Source of the DNA: Lysobacter sp. cf310
Lineage (GTDB): Bacteria; Pseudomonadota; Gammaproteobacteria; Xanthomonadales; Xanthomonadaceae
DNA: 64,000 nucleotides
Assembly: GCF_900114355.1 (NCBI RefSeq)
Contig: NZ_FOSS01000001.1
Location: 893,386 to 957,385, forward strand
Reading direction: 5' to 3'
In this document: piece after piece, positions 47,375-56,036 of the stretch
Layout of the letters: each line of letters opens with the position of its first letter
Position numbering within the stretch: position 1 is the first letter of the stretch
Made by a program: the position numbers and the translations under genes
The notes under the pieces: model-generated
The model's input: the letters and a program-made list of their open reading frames with translations, nothing else
The model's database searches: none
What the model was told of the DNA's origin: nothing

Positions 47375-48286
47375 ATGAGCAAAATCGCCCTGGTCACCGC
47401 CATCGCCGCTACCGGAACCGACACCGATATGGTGCCGCTGATCGAAGCCTGCGCCCGCGCCGGCCTGGCCGCCGAGGTGCGTGCCTGGGACGACCCCAGC
47501 GTGGCCTGGACGCGCTACGACGCCGCGCTGCTGCGCTCGCCCTGGGACTACACCGAGCGCCTGCCGGAGTTCCTGGCCTGGTGCGAACGCGTGGCCGCGC
47601 AGTCGCGCCTGCTCAATCCCCTGCCGGTGGTGCGCTGGAACACCGACAAGCACTACCTCGCCGACCTGGCCGCGCGCGGCGTGGCGGTGGTGCCCAGCGC
47701 CTTCGTCGAACCCGAGGCCGAGCCCCTGCCGGCGCTGCAGGCCTTCCTGGCCGCGCATGCCGACGCCGCCGAGTTCGTGGTCAAGCCCACGGTCAGCGCC
47801 GGTTCGCGCGATACGCAGCGGTATGCCCGCTCGCAGGAGTTCGCCGCCGCCAACCACATCGCGCGCCTGCTGGACGCCGGCCGCAGCGTGCTGCTGCAGC
47901 CGTATTTGGCCTCGGTCGATCGCGACGGCGAAACCGCCCTGCTGTATTTCGACGGCGACTACAGCCATGCGATCCGCAAGGGCGCGCTGTTGCGTCCCGA
48001 CGACGGCGGCAACGGCACCGCGCTGGCGCCCGAACAGATCGTCGCGCGCGAGCCCGGCCAGGACGAGCGCGCGCTGGCGCAGGCGGTGCTGGCGGCCGCG
48101 CGCGATGCGCTGAAGCTGGCGACGCCGCTGGCCTATGCGCGCGTGGACCTGATCCGCGACGCCGACGGCACGCCGCGCCTGCTGGAACTGGAACTGTGCG
48201 AGCCGTCGCTGTTCTTCCCTTACGCCGACGGCAGCGCCGACCGTTTCGTCGCGCGCCTGCGCGAACGCCTGGGCGCGACGAACTAA
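47375..48286 (+). CDS. ATP-grasp domain protein
   Basis: 303-aa cytosolic protein with the ATP-grasp fold. The N-terminal part reads RSPWDYTERLPEFLAWCERV, a feature of a subgroup that includes the cycloserine-synthesis ligase DcsG. The ATP-binding loop region is FVVKPTVSAGSRDT and the metal-binding end is LLELELCEPSLFF. The family joins a carboxylate to an amine or thiol using ATP. Substrate unknown. Divergent from scoA with a 115-nt spacer; convergent with xanB. Confidence 0.85.
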   Translation: MSKIALVTAIAATGTDTDMVPLIEACARAGLAAEVRAWDDPSVAWTRYDAALLRSPWDYTERLPEFLAWCERVAAQSRLLNPLPVVRWNTDKHYLADLAARGVAVVPSAFVEPEAEPLPALQAFLAAHADAAEFVVKPTVSAGSRDTQRYARSQEFAAANHIARLLDAGRSVLLQPYLASVDRDGETALLYFDGDYSHAIRKGALLRPDDGGNGTALAPEQIVAREPGQDERALAQAVLAAARDALKLATPLAYARVDLIRDADGTPRLLELELCEPSLFFPYADGSADRFVARLRERLGATN

Positions 48287-48336
48287 GCGCGTACCCGAAC
48301 CACGGGCACCTCAGGAGCGCTACGCATACCAGAGGA

Positions 48337-48360
48337 TACGGACGCTCAAGAGCGTCCGTA
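48337..48360. terminator. Hairpin overlapping the xanB stop codon
   Basis: TACGGACGCTC (48337-48347) pairs with GAGCGTCCGTA (48350-48360), an 11-bp stem with a 2-nt loop. The TGA stop of xanB (48346-48348) spans the loop. Between convergent genes; no T tract. It may protect the mRNA end or terminate. Confidence 0.6.
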
Positions 48361-49758
48361 CACGTCCTCGAGCCGGACGATGTCGTCCTCGCCCAGGTAG
48401 CCGCCGGACTGCACTTCGATCAACTCGACCGGTTCGCTGCCGCGATTGCGCAGGCGGTGCACGCTGCCGCGCGGAATATAGGTGCTCTCGTTCTCGCGCA
48501 GCTCGAACACCTTGTCGTCGCAGGTGACCTCGGCCACGCCGGAAACCACGATCCAATGCTCGGCGCGGTGCTGGTGCTTCTGCAGACTGAGCGCGGCGCC
48601 GGGCTTGACCACGATCTTCTTGACCTGGAAGCGTTCGCCCACGCCGATCGAATCGTAGCTGCCCCAGGGCCGGTAGACCTTGCGGTGGAACAGATGCTCC
48701 TGGCGGCCGGCGGCCTTGAGCCGGTCGACGATGATCTTGACGTCCTGGACCCGATCCTTGCGCGCGACCAGGGTGGCGTCGGCGGTATCGACGATGACCA
48801 GATCCTCGACGCCCAGGGTCGCGATCATGCGGCGGTCGGACGCGCGCACCAGGCTGTCGCGGGTGTCGACCGAAATCACGTCGCCTTCGTGGCGGTTGCC
48901 GTCGGCGTCGCGCTCGGCCACCGACCACAGCGAGGACCAGGAGCCGATGTCGCTCCAGCCGCAGCTCACCGGCACCACCGCGGCGCGGTCGGTCTTCTCC
49001 ATCACCGCGTAGTCGATCGAATCGCTGGGGCTGGCCGCGAACGCGTCCTGGCCCAGGCGAAGGAAATCCAGATCGGTGCCGGCGCTGGCGAACGCGGCCT
49101 GGGCGGCGGCGTGGATCGCCGGCGCCAGCCGCGCCAGCTCGTCCAGATAGCTGCGCGCGCGGAACAGGAACATGCCCGAGTTCCAGGCGTAGGTGCCCTC
49201 GGCGAGGTAGCGCTCGGCGGTGGCCTGGTCGGGCTTTTCGACGAAGCGCTCGATGCGGTAGCCGTCCGCGCCCAGGGTCTCGCCGCGCAGGATGTAGCCG
49301 TAGCCGGTCTCGGCGTAGTCCGGGCGGATGCCGAACGCCACCAGCCAGTCCTCGCGGCCCAGCCGCAGCGCCGCGCTCACGGCGTCGCGGAACGCGGCCT
49401 CGTCCTCGATCAGATGATCGGCCGGCATCACCAGCAGCAGCGCGTCGGGGTCGCCGGCCAGCGCGTGCAGGGCCGCAGCCGCGATCGCCGGCGCGGTGCT
49501 GCGCGCGACCGGCTCCAGCAGGATGCCGCCGCTGCGCACGCCGATCGCCTGCAACTGCTCGCCGACCATGAAACGGTGGTCGTCGGCGCAGACCGTGATC
49601 GGCGCCTGCGCATCGGGCAGCTTGCTCGCGCGCAGCACGGTTTCCTGGAACAGCGAATGGTCCCCGATCAGCGACAGGAACTGCTTGGGTTGGTTCTGTC
49701 GCGAAAGCGGCCACAATCGGGTTCCGCTGCCGCCGCTGAGGATGACCGGGTGAAGCAT
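48346..49758 (-). CDS. xanB: Bifunctional mannose-1-phosphate guanylyltransferase / mannose-6-phosphate isomerase
   Basis: 470-aa two-domain enzyme. The N-terminal nucleotidyltransferase has GGSGTRLWPLSRQNQPKQFL and the FVEKPD signature, making GDP-mannose from mannose-1-phosphate. The C-terminal cupin of the type II phosphomannose isomerase is at about 345-470 (VVKPGAALSLQKHQHRAEHW with metal His, EVTCDDKVFELRENESTYIP). XanB/AlgA enzymes supply GDP-mannose for surface polysaccharides. Start ATG at 49758 follows GGAG. Ends with a hairpin that includes the stop. Confidence 0.95.
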   Translation of the reverse strand: MLHPVILSGGSGTRLWPLSRQNQPKQFLSLIGDHSLFQETVLRASKLPDAQAPITVCADDHRFMVGEQLQAIGVRSGGILLEPVARSTAPAIAAAALHALAGDPDALLLVMPADHLIEDEAAFRDAVSAALRLGREDWLVAFGIRPDYAETGYGYILRGETLGADGYRIERFVEKPDQATAERYLAEGTYAWNSGMFLFRARSYLDELARLAPAIHAAAQAAFASAGTDLDFLRLGQDAFAASPSDSIDYAVMEKTDRAAVVPVSCGWSDIGSWSSLWSVAERDADGNRHEGDVISVDTRDSLVRASDRRMIATLGVEDLVIVDTADATLVARKDRVQDVKIIVDRLKAAGRQEHLFHRKVYRPWGSYDSIGVGERFQVKKIVVKPGAALSLQKHQHRAEHWIVVSGVAEVTCDDKVFELRENESTYIPRGSVHRLRNRGSEPVELIEVQSGGYLGEDDIVRLEDVYGRS

Positions 49759-49892
49759 TTCGACTCCGCACTGGGGTTACGTCGTGAAGGGTACCGGATC
49801 GGAGCCGCAAGCCGCCCGGTTCGCGGTGCCGCGGCTGCCTCCGCCGCTCAGGCGGCAGTCACCCGGACGCGCCGCCGCGGCCCGGAGGCGGC

Positions 49893-50696
49893 GTGAACGG
49901 CGCCCCGTCGGTACGGCTGCCGGGGCCGGACGGCGCCAGCGCGCAGGTATCCCTGCATGGCGGACAACTGCTGTCCTGGATCTGCGGCGGCCGCGAACGT
50001 CTGTACCTGAGCCCGCGCGCTCGCTTCGCGCCGGGCCAGGCGATCCGTGGCGGCGTGCCGGTGATCTTTCCGCAGTTCTCCGACCGCGGCCCCGGCCCGC
50101 GCCACGGCTTCGCGCGCGTGCGCGAGTGGGCGCAGGCGGGCGCGGGCCGCTTCGTGCTGCGCGACGACGACGCCACCCGTGCGCTGTGGCCGCACCGTTT
50201 CGAGACCGAACTCACGGTCGCGCTCGGCCACGGCTCGCTGACGATGTCCCTGCGAATCGCCAACATCGGCATGGACGCCTTCGACTTCAGCGCCGCGCTG
50301 CACACCTATCTGCGCGTGGACGAGTTGGCGCGGGCCAGGCTGCTCGGCCTGGGCGGGTGCCGTTATCTGGACGCGACCCTGCGCGACGAGCCCGGCGTGC
50401 AGCAGGAGGCGGAATTGCGCTTCGCCGGCGAGTTCGACCGGCTCTATCCGGATACCGCCCCCGAACTGCGGTTGCGAGAGGACGACCGCGGCCTGGACAT
50501 CCAGGCGCGAGGCTTCCCCGATACCGTGGTCTGGAACCCGGGCGAGGCCCTGGCCGCGGCGCTGCCGGACCTGGGTGCCTGCGAGCACCGGTGCTTCGTC
50601 TGCGTGGAAGCCGCCGCGGCGGCGGCGCCGGTGCGGCTGCAGCCCGGCGAGTCCTGGCAGGGCACGCAAACCTTGATTGCGCGGGAATCAGGCTGA
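49893..50696 (+). CDS. D-hexose-6-phosphate mutarotase (YeaD-like)
   Basis: 267-aa aldose 1-epimerase family protein of the YeaD type, which interconverts alpha and beta anomers of hexose-6-phosphates. GTG start at 49893 with GGAGG five bases upstream. The family features are AIRGGVPVIFPQF with Arg for phosphate binding, RHGFARVREW with the catalytic His, and DTVVWNPGEA. Divergent from xanB, and 102 nt before the sugar operon. Confidence 0.9.
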   Translation: MNGAPSVRLPGPDGASAQVSLHGGQLLSWICGGRERLYLSPRARFAPGQAIRGGVPVIFPQFSDRGPGPRHGFARVREWAQAGAGRFVLRDDDATRALWPHRFETELTVALGHGSLTMSLRIANIGMDAFDFSAALHTYLRVDELARARLLGLGGCRYLDATLRDEPGVQQEAELRFAGEFDRLYPDTAPELRLREDDRGLDIQARGFPDTVVWNPGEALAAALPDLGACEHRCFVCVEAAAAAAPVRLQPGESWQGTQTLIARESG

Positions 50697-50798
50697 ATCC
50701 AGGCTGCGACGCGGCGCCCGCCTCCGCGCGCGCCGCGCCGCTGAAGCCAGGCGCCGTCTGGCAAACTAGCGGCCTTGCGCCCGGCGCTCGATGCATCC

Positions 50799-51908
50799 AT
50801 GACCTCGCCCAGCATCCCCATCAACTCGCTACTGCGGCATATCGAACCGCTGCAAGGCGCACTGACGCAGGCCGCCAACGAGGTCGTCGGCAGCGGCCAT
50901 TTCGTGCTCGGCCGCCGCGTCGCGGCGTTCGAAGCCGAATTCGCGGCCTATTGCGGCGCCGAGCACTGCATAGGCGTGGCCAACGGCACCGACGCACTGG
51001 AACTGGCGTTGAAGGGCGTGGGCGTGACGACCGGCGACCGCGTGGTCGTAGCCGCCAACGCCGCCATGTACGCGACCTCCGCGGTACTGGCCTGCGGCGC
51101 CGAGCCCGTGTTCGCCGACACCCTGCCCGACGACGCCACCCTGGATCCGGCGGCGGTCGAGGCCGTGCTGCGCACCGGGCCCGCGCTCAAGGCCCTGATC
51201 GCGACCCACCTCTACGGCCGGCTTGCGCGCATGCGCGAGTTGGTCGCGTTGTGCCGGGCCCATGGCATGGCAGTGATCGAAGACTGCGCGCAGGCGCATG
51301 GCGCGCGTAGCGCGGACGGCGTGCGCGCCGGCGCGCTCGGCGACATCGCCAGTTTCAGCTTCTATCCGACCAAGAACCTCGGCGCCATCGGCGACGGCGG
51401 CGCCGTGGTCTGCCGCGATGCCGAGCTCGCCGCGCGCGTGCGCCAGTTGCGCCAGTACGGCTGGGCGGGCAAGTACGTCAACGCCCTGCCCGGCGGCCGC
51501 AACAGCCGGCTCGACGAAATCCAGGCCGCCATGCTGTCGGCGATGCTGCCTTCGCTGGACGGCTGGAACCAGCGCCGGCGCGCCGTCGCCAACCGTTATT
51601 CCACGCAGATCCGCAACGCCGCGATCGCGACCCCGGCCGCGGCCGGCGACGACTATGTGGCCCATCTCTACGTGATCCGCAGCGATCGCCGCGACGAACT
51701 GCGCGAGCACCTCGCCGCGGCGGGCGTGCAGACCGACATCCATTACCCGACGCCGGACCATCGGCAGCCTTGCCATGCCGGCCGCTACGCCGGCATCGAC
51801 CTGCCGCATACCCAGCGCGACGCCGAGCAGGTGCTGACCCTGCCCTGCTTCCCGGAGATGACGGACGACGAGGTGTCCAGAGTGATCCAAGCATGCAACC
51901 GGTTCTGA
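50799..51908 (+). CDS. dTDP-3-amino-3,6-dideoxyhexose aminotransferase (DegT/DnrJ/EryC1 family)
   Basis: 369-aa PLP enzyme. The lysine forming the Schiff base is in FYPTKNLGAIGDGGAVV, and VANGTDALELALKGVGV and EDCAQAHGA are family features. The nearest functional models are FdtB/QdtB and WxcK-type enzymes, which aminate C3 of a dTDP-3-keto-6-deoxyhexose. This fits the isomerase-acetyltransferase encoded two genes downstream. Start ATG at 50799; the last 16 nt overlap the glycosyltransferase gene. Confidence 0.88.
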   Translation: MTSPSIPINSLLRHIEPLQGALTQAANEVVGSGHFVLGRRVAAFEAEFAAYCGAEHCIGVANGTDALELALKGVGVTTGDRVVVAANAAMYATSAVLACGAEPVFADTLPDDATLDPAAVEAVLRTGPALKALIATHLYGRLARMRELVALCRAHGMAVIEDCAQAHGARSADGVRAGALGDIASFSFYPTKNLGAIGDGGAVVCRDAELAARVRQLRQYGWAGKYVNALPGGRNSRLDEIQAAMLSAMLPSLDGWNQRRRAVANRYSTQIRNAAIATPAAAGDDYVAHLYVIRSDRRDELREHLAAAGVQTDIHYPTPDHRQPCHAGRYAGIDLPHTQRDAEQVLTLPCFPEMTDDEVSRVIQACNRF

Positions 51909-52852
51909 AAGACAGCCTGTCGCTGGTCGTGCCCGTGTACGGGAACGAAGCCTCGATCGATGCCCTGCTGAAGGCCATCGCCTCGATCCGGCAGCGTTGC
52001 CAGGGCGGCTTCGAGGCGGTGTTCGTGGTCGACGGCAGTCCCGACCGCAGCTATGCCCTGCTGCACGAGCGCCTGCCGCAGGCGGGGTTTCCGTCGCAGC
52101 TGATCAGCCTGTCGCGGAACTTCGGCGCGTTTTCCGCCATCCGCGTGGGCCTGGAGAAAGCGCGCGGCAGTGTGATCGCGGTAATGGCGGCCGATCTGCA
52201 GGAACCGCCCGAACTGGTGCTGGGCTTCTACGACGCGCTCAAGAACGACGCTCACGACGTGGCCTTCGGCGTGCGCGAAGGCCGCTCCGATCCCTGGCTG
52301 AGCAAGCTCGCCTCCAGCGCGTTCTGGTCGCTGTATCGGCGCTTGGTCATGCGCGACATCCCCAAGGGCGGCGTCGATATTTTCGCGATCACCGCACGCT
52401 TCCGCGAGCGCCTGCTCTCGCTGGGCGAGTCCAACACCAGCCTGTTGGCGCAGCTGTTCTGGCTGGGCGGGCGGCGCAGCTTCATCAGCTACGAGCGCAG
52501 ATCGCGCGAGCACGGCAAGAGCGCCTGGACGCTTGGCAAGAAGATGCGCTACCTGTCGGACAGCATCTTCGCGTTCACCGACCTGCCCGTGCGCATCCTG
52601 ATCGCGCTGGGCGTGGTCGCGATGACGATCGCGATCGTATTGAGCGTCGTGACGCTGGCCGCGAAGCTCTCCGGCCTGGTGCCGGTACCGGGCTATACCG
52701 GCACCATGCTGACCGTGCTGTTCTTCGGCGCGTTCAATTCCTTGGCGCTGGGCGTCGTCGGCACCTACGCCTGGCGCGCGTTCGAGAACACCAAGGGCAG
52801 GCCGCTGGCGGTGATCCAGTCGGAAGAGACGTTCAACGAGGGATCCGAATGA
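51893..52852 (+). CDS. GT2 family glycosyltransferase with C-terminal membrane segments
   Basis: 319-aa GT-A transferase like those that load sugars onto undecaprenyl phosphate (GtrB, ArnC). Opening SLVVPVYGNEASIDALLKAI, nucleotide-sugar Asp in VFVVDGSPDRSY and metal site in MAADLQEPPEL. Two membrane segments are at about 235-265 and 275-300. The start overlaps the aminotransferase gene by 16 nt, and the stop overlaps the next gene (ATGA). With GtrA and GtrII downstream it makes a likely Gtr-type sugar-transfer module. Confidence 0.92.
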   Translation: MQPVLKDSLSLVVPVYGNEASIDALLKAIASIRQRCQGGFEAVFVVDGSPDRSYALLHERLPQAGFPSQLISLSRNFGAFSAIRVGLEKARGSVIAVMAADLQEPPELVLGFYDALKNDAHDVAFGVREGRSDPWLSKLASSAFWSLYRRLVMRDIPKGGVDIFAITARFRERLLSLGESNTSLLAQLFWLGGRRSFISYERRSREHGKSAWTLGKKMRYLSDSIFAFTDLPVRILIALGVVAMTIAIVLSVVTLAAKLSGLVPVPGYTGTMLTVLFFGAFNSLALGVVGTYAWRAFENTKGRPLAVIQSEETFNEGSE

Positions 52853-53781
52853 GCCACTACGTCCACCCCAATGCGCTGTGCGAGACCGACAGCGTAGGCG
52901 AAGGCACGCGCATCTGGGCCTTCGCCCATGTGCTGCCGGGCGCCCGCATCGGTCGCGACTGCAATATCTGCGACGGGGTGTTCGTCGAAGGCGACGTGAC
53001 GGTCGGCGACCGCGTGACGGTGAAATGCGGCGTCCAGCTCTGGAACGGCGTGCGCCTGCACGACGACGTCTTCGTGGGCCCGAACGCGACCTTCACCAAC
53101 GACTTGTTCCCGCGCAGCCGGCAGTACCCGGAGCGGTTCCTGGAGACGGTGGTCGAAGCCGGCGCCTCGATCGGCGCCAACGCCACCATCCTGCCGGGGC
53201 TGCGCATCGGCAGCGGCGCCATGGTCGGCGCCGGCTCGGTGATCACCCGCTCGGTTCCGGCCAACGCGATCGTCGCCGGCAACCCGGCGCGCATCATCGG
53301 CTACGTCAGCGACCAGTCCATCGCCGCCACCGAGGCCGAAGCGCCGGCGGACGACCGCGTGGGGGTCCGCGCGACCACCATCAAGGGCGTGCACCTGCAT
53401 CGCCTGCCGCAGTTCCTGGACATGCGCGGCTCGCTTTCGGCCAGCGAGTTCCAACGCGATCTGCCGTTCCAGCCGCAACGCCATTTCGTGATCTACGACG
53501 TGCCCTCGCAGGAAATCCGCGGCGAGCACGCCCACAAGCGCTGCCACCAGTTCCTGGTCTGCGTGCACGGCTCGGTGCGGGTGCTGGCCGACGACGGCAG
53601 CAGCCGCCAGGAGTTCCTGCTGGATTCGCCGGCGCTGGGCATACACCTGCCGCCGATGACCTGGGGCACGCAGTACCGCTACTCGCCCGATGCCGTGCTG
53701 CTGGTGTTCGCTTCCGAGCCTTACGACGCCGACGATTACATCCGCAGCTACGACGAGTTCCTCGCGCTCGCGCGGGGCTGA
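52849..53781 (+). CDS. WxcM-like bifunctional sugar isomerase / N-acetyltransferase
   Basis: 310-aa fusion. Residues about 1-170 are a left-handed beta-helix acetyltransferase (hexapeptide repeats such as DCNICDGVFVEGDVTVGDRV, with GAGSVITRSVPANAIVAGNP). Residues about 185-305 are a cupin of the FdtA/QdtA/WxcM 3,4-ketoisomerase family (EIRGEHAHKRCHQFLVCVHG; PPMTWGTQYRY). Together with the aminotransferase it should make a dTDP-3-acetamido-3,6-dideoxyhexose (Fuc3NAc or Qui3NAc). Which epimer cannot be read from the sequence. ATGA overlap with the upstream gene. Confidence 0.92.
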   Translation: MSHYVHPNALCETDSVGEGTRIWAFAHVLPGARIGRDCNICDGVFVEGDVTVGDRVTVKCGVQLWNGVRLHDDVFVGPNATFTNDLFPRSRQYPERFLETVVEAGASIGANATILPGLRIGSGAMVGAGSVITRSVPANAIVAGNPARIIGYVSDQSIAATEAEAPADDRVGVRATTIKGVHLHRLPQFLDMRGSLSASEFQRDLPFQPQRHFVIYDVPSQEIRGEHAHKRCHQFLVCVHGSVRVLADDGSSRQEFLLDSPALGIHLPPMTWGTQYRYSPDAVLLVFASEPYDADDYIRSYDEFLALARG

Positions 53782-53784
53782 GCG

Positions 53785-54204
53785 GTGCGTGCGCTGGCGC
53801 CCATCCTCGGGAGCGAGAAGTTCCGGTTCCTGGTCGCGGGCGCAACCACTACCGCGTTCTCGTACCTCCTGTACCTGCTGCTGTTGTTGTGGATCGCTCC
53901 CACGCCCGCCTACGCCATCTCCTACGTTGCCGGCATCGTTTGGGCGTATTCGATCAACAGCACCTGGGTCTTCAAGGGGCGCTGGACCTGGTCGGGATTG
54001 GCGGCCTATCCGCTGGTGTACCTGGTCCAGGCCGTGGTCTCGTTCGCGCTGTTCTCGCTGCTGCTTCAGCAGTTCCGCCTTCCCGCGGCAGTGGCGCCGT
54101 TGGTGACGATCGTGCTGATGCTGCCGATCAACTACGCTCTTGGCCGCAAGATAGTGCGTCGCACCTCGCATCCGACACCTTCCGATAACGACAGGCTCCC
54201 ATGA
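53785..54204 (+). CDS. GtrA family membrane protein
   Basis: 139-aa protein with four membrane helices, GTG start at 53785. The GtrA motif is clear: EKFRFLVAGATTTAFSYLLY and AGIVWAYSINSTWVFKG. GtrA-like proteins are thought to flip undecaprenyl-phosphate-sugars to the periplasm. It overlaps the next gene by ATGA. Position between the GT2 and the large membrane transferase supports a Gtr module. Confidence 0.92.
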   Translation: MRALAPILGSEKFRFLVAGATTTAFSYLLYLLLLLWIAPTPAYAISYVAGIVWAYSINSTWVFKGRWTWSGLAAYPLVYLVQAVVSFALFSLLLQQFRLPAAVAPLVTIVLMLPINYALGRKIVRRTSHPTPSDNDRLP

Positions 54205-55787
54205 CCGCTTCCACGACCGCCGCCTTGCCCGCACCCGCGCCGCCGCGGACCTGGGCGGGGCCCCTGCTCGCCGCCGCGGTGGTGTTCCTGCTCGTCTACG
54301 GCGTCGAGCTGTCGAACTTCTCGCTGTCCATCGACGAGGAGGCGGCCAGCTTCGCCACCGATACCGCGCAAGCCTGGCTCAGTCAGGGCCGCTGGGGCAT
54401 GAGCCTGCTGACCTGGCTGCTGCCGAACTTCGAGGCCATCCCGCTGTTGTCGACGGCGCTGTTCGGAGTCGGCCTGATCTTCGCCGCGTCGCGCGCGATC
54501 GACGACTTCGCCTTGAGCACGCCGCGCGCCTATGTGTACGCGATCGTCCACACCGGTTTCCCGCTTTGGCTGCACATCGCCGAGTTCAACACCTTCGCCG
54601 CGGGCTTCGGCTTCGGCATCGCCGCGGCGGCGCTCGGCGGCGGACTGGTCGTGCGCGGCCGCGGCTGGGCGGATCGCGCCTTGGCGGTGGCCCTGCTCGC
54701 TTTCGCGATTTCGATCTATCAGACACTGGCCTTTTACGTCGTCCTGTACGTCGTACTGACCTTGCATGCCCGATTCGAAGCGGGTTCCGACGTCGAATCC
54801 AAGCAGCGGCTGCGCGACCTGGTCGCGAAGACCCTGATATCGGCGGCGCTGTTCATCGCCGCCTTCGTCGTCTATTGGATGACGCAGCGGATCGCCCTGC
54901 GCGTCACCGGCATCCAGATGGCCTATGTCGATGTGTACCTGCAACTGGATCGCCTGCGCGCCGATCCATCCGGCTCGTTGAAGATCGTCGCGCAGGCGCT
55001 GGCGAGCTACCTGAGCGGCAAGCATCCGATCTACTTGGGATGGGGCGGCGCCGTGCTCGCGCTCTCGTGGCTGGGATTGCTGCCGCTGTGGGCGCTGTCG
55101 CGCGAGCGCTCCGGCAACGGCCTGCCGCAGTGGCTGTCGACTTGGGTGGTCGCGATCGTAGGCGTCGCCCTGATCGCGGTGCCTTTCGTACTGTCGCTGG
55201 GCAGCCTGCCGGCGCGTGCGCATGTGGCCTGGGCCCTGCTCGCCGCATGGCTGGCCACGCGCTGCGTGCCGGGTTCGAGTCCGCGCCTGGGCGCCGTCTA
55301 CTGGGCGGGCCTGGCCTACTACGGCATCGTCGCCGCCTCGATCGGCTCGTCGCTGTTCTATACCGAGCACCTGGTCCGCACCTCCGATGCCGCGCTCACC
55401 CAGCAACTGGCGCCGGCGCTTGCGCAGGCTGCGGGCCCGAATGCGAACGGCCGCATCCGATTCAGCCTGGCCGGCCAATTCCAGGCCGGCACTCAAGGCC
55501 AGATGCAACGCGCCGAGGTGTTCGGTGCCTCGTTCTATTCGCACGATGGCGGCAACATCTGCCGCGTCGCGCTGTACATGACACTGCAGGGCGTCGGCGG
55601 GTTGGAACCGGTGCCGCTGGGCAGCCGCCCCGATCTCGCCCCGGCCGCCGAAGCCATGCCGATCTGGCCGGCGCCCGGTTCGGTCCGCTCGGTCGATGGA
55701 GTGGTCATCGTCAAGCTGGGAGCGCCCACGCCGCAGCAATTGGCGGCCACCCATTGCGGCCTGGTCCCACCCCGGGCGGCGCCCTGA
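54201..55787 (+). CDS. GtrII-like polytopic glycosyltransferase
   Basis: 528-aa membrane protein with about ten hydrophobic segments and the GtrII family look: an N-terminal SLSIDEEAASFATDTAQAWL with adjacent acidic residues in the first periplasmic loop, RWGMSLLTWLLP, and a C-terminal periplasmic domain of about 130 residues with paired cysteines (GGNICRVAL, THCGLVPP). Such proteins transfer a sugar from a lipid carrier to a surface glycan in the periplasm. Last gene of the operon. Confidence 0.88.
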   Translation: MTASTTAALPAPAPPRTWAGPLLAAAVVFLLVYGVELSNFSLSIDEEAASFATDTAQAWLSQGRWGMSLLTWLLPNFEAIPLLSTALFGVGLIFAASRAIDDFALSTPRAYVYAIVHTGFPLWLHIAEFNTFAAGFGFGIAAAALGGGLVVRGRGWADRALAVALLAFAISIYQTLAFYVVLYVVLTLHARFEAGSDVESKQRLRDLVAKTLISAALFIAAFVVYWMTQRIALRVTGIQMAYVDVYLQLDRLRADPSGSLKIVAQALASYLSGKHPIYLGWGGAVLALSWLGLLPLWALSRERSGNGLPQWLSTWVVAIVGVALIAVPFVLSLGSLPARAHVAWALLAAWLATRCVPGSSPRLGAVYWAGLAYYGIVAASIGSSLFYTEHLVRTSDAALTQQLAPALAQAAGPNANGRIRFSLAGQFQAGTQGQMQRAEVFGASFYSHDGGNICRVALYMTLQGVGGLEPVPLGSRPDLAPAAEAMPIWPAPGSVRSVDGVVIVKLGAPTPQQLAATHCGLVPPRAAP

Positions 55788-55950
55788 ACCCGATCGCCGC
55801 GCAGCGGCCGGCCGCTGCGCCGGACGCGCCACAGGCACCGTCGGGACTGAACGCCAACCTCGCGATCGGTATGGATGCCCGCACGTTGGCTACACACTGA
55901 GCGCATTTCGGCGGCCCGGACCGCGAGGGGCCGGCCCCGCCCCCCTGCGC

Positions 55951-55979
55951 CCGCCAACGGTCTCCGCTAGAATTGGCGG
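55951..55979. promoter_or_regulatory. Inverted repeat and -10-like box upstream of etfB
   Basis: CCGCCAA (55951-55957) and TTGGCGG (55973-55979) are 15 nt apart; TAGAAT at 55968-55973 could be the -10 element of the etf promoter. The operator role is inferred from position only. Confidence 0.35.
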
Positions 55980-56036
55980 TTCTCGGCCCCCGGGCCGCGC
56001 ACCCCCCAACGGGCACCCCCAAGGAACCCCCGCACG

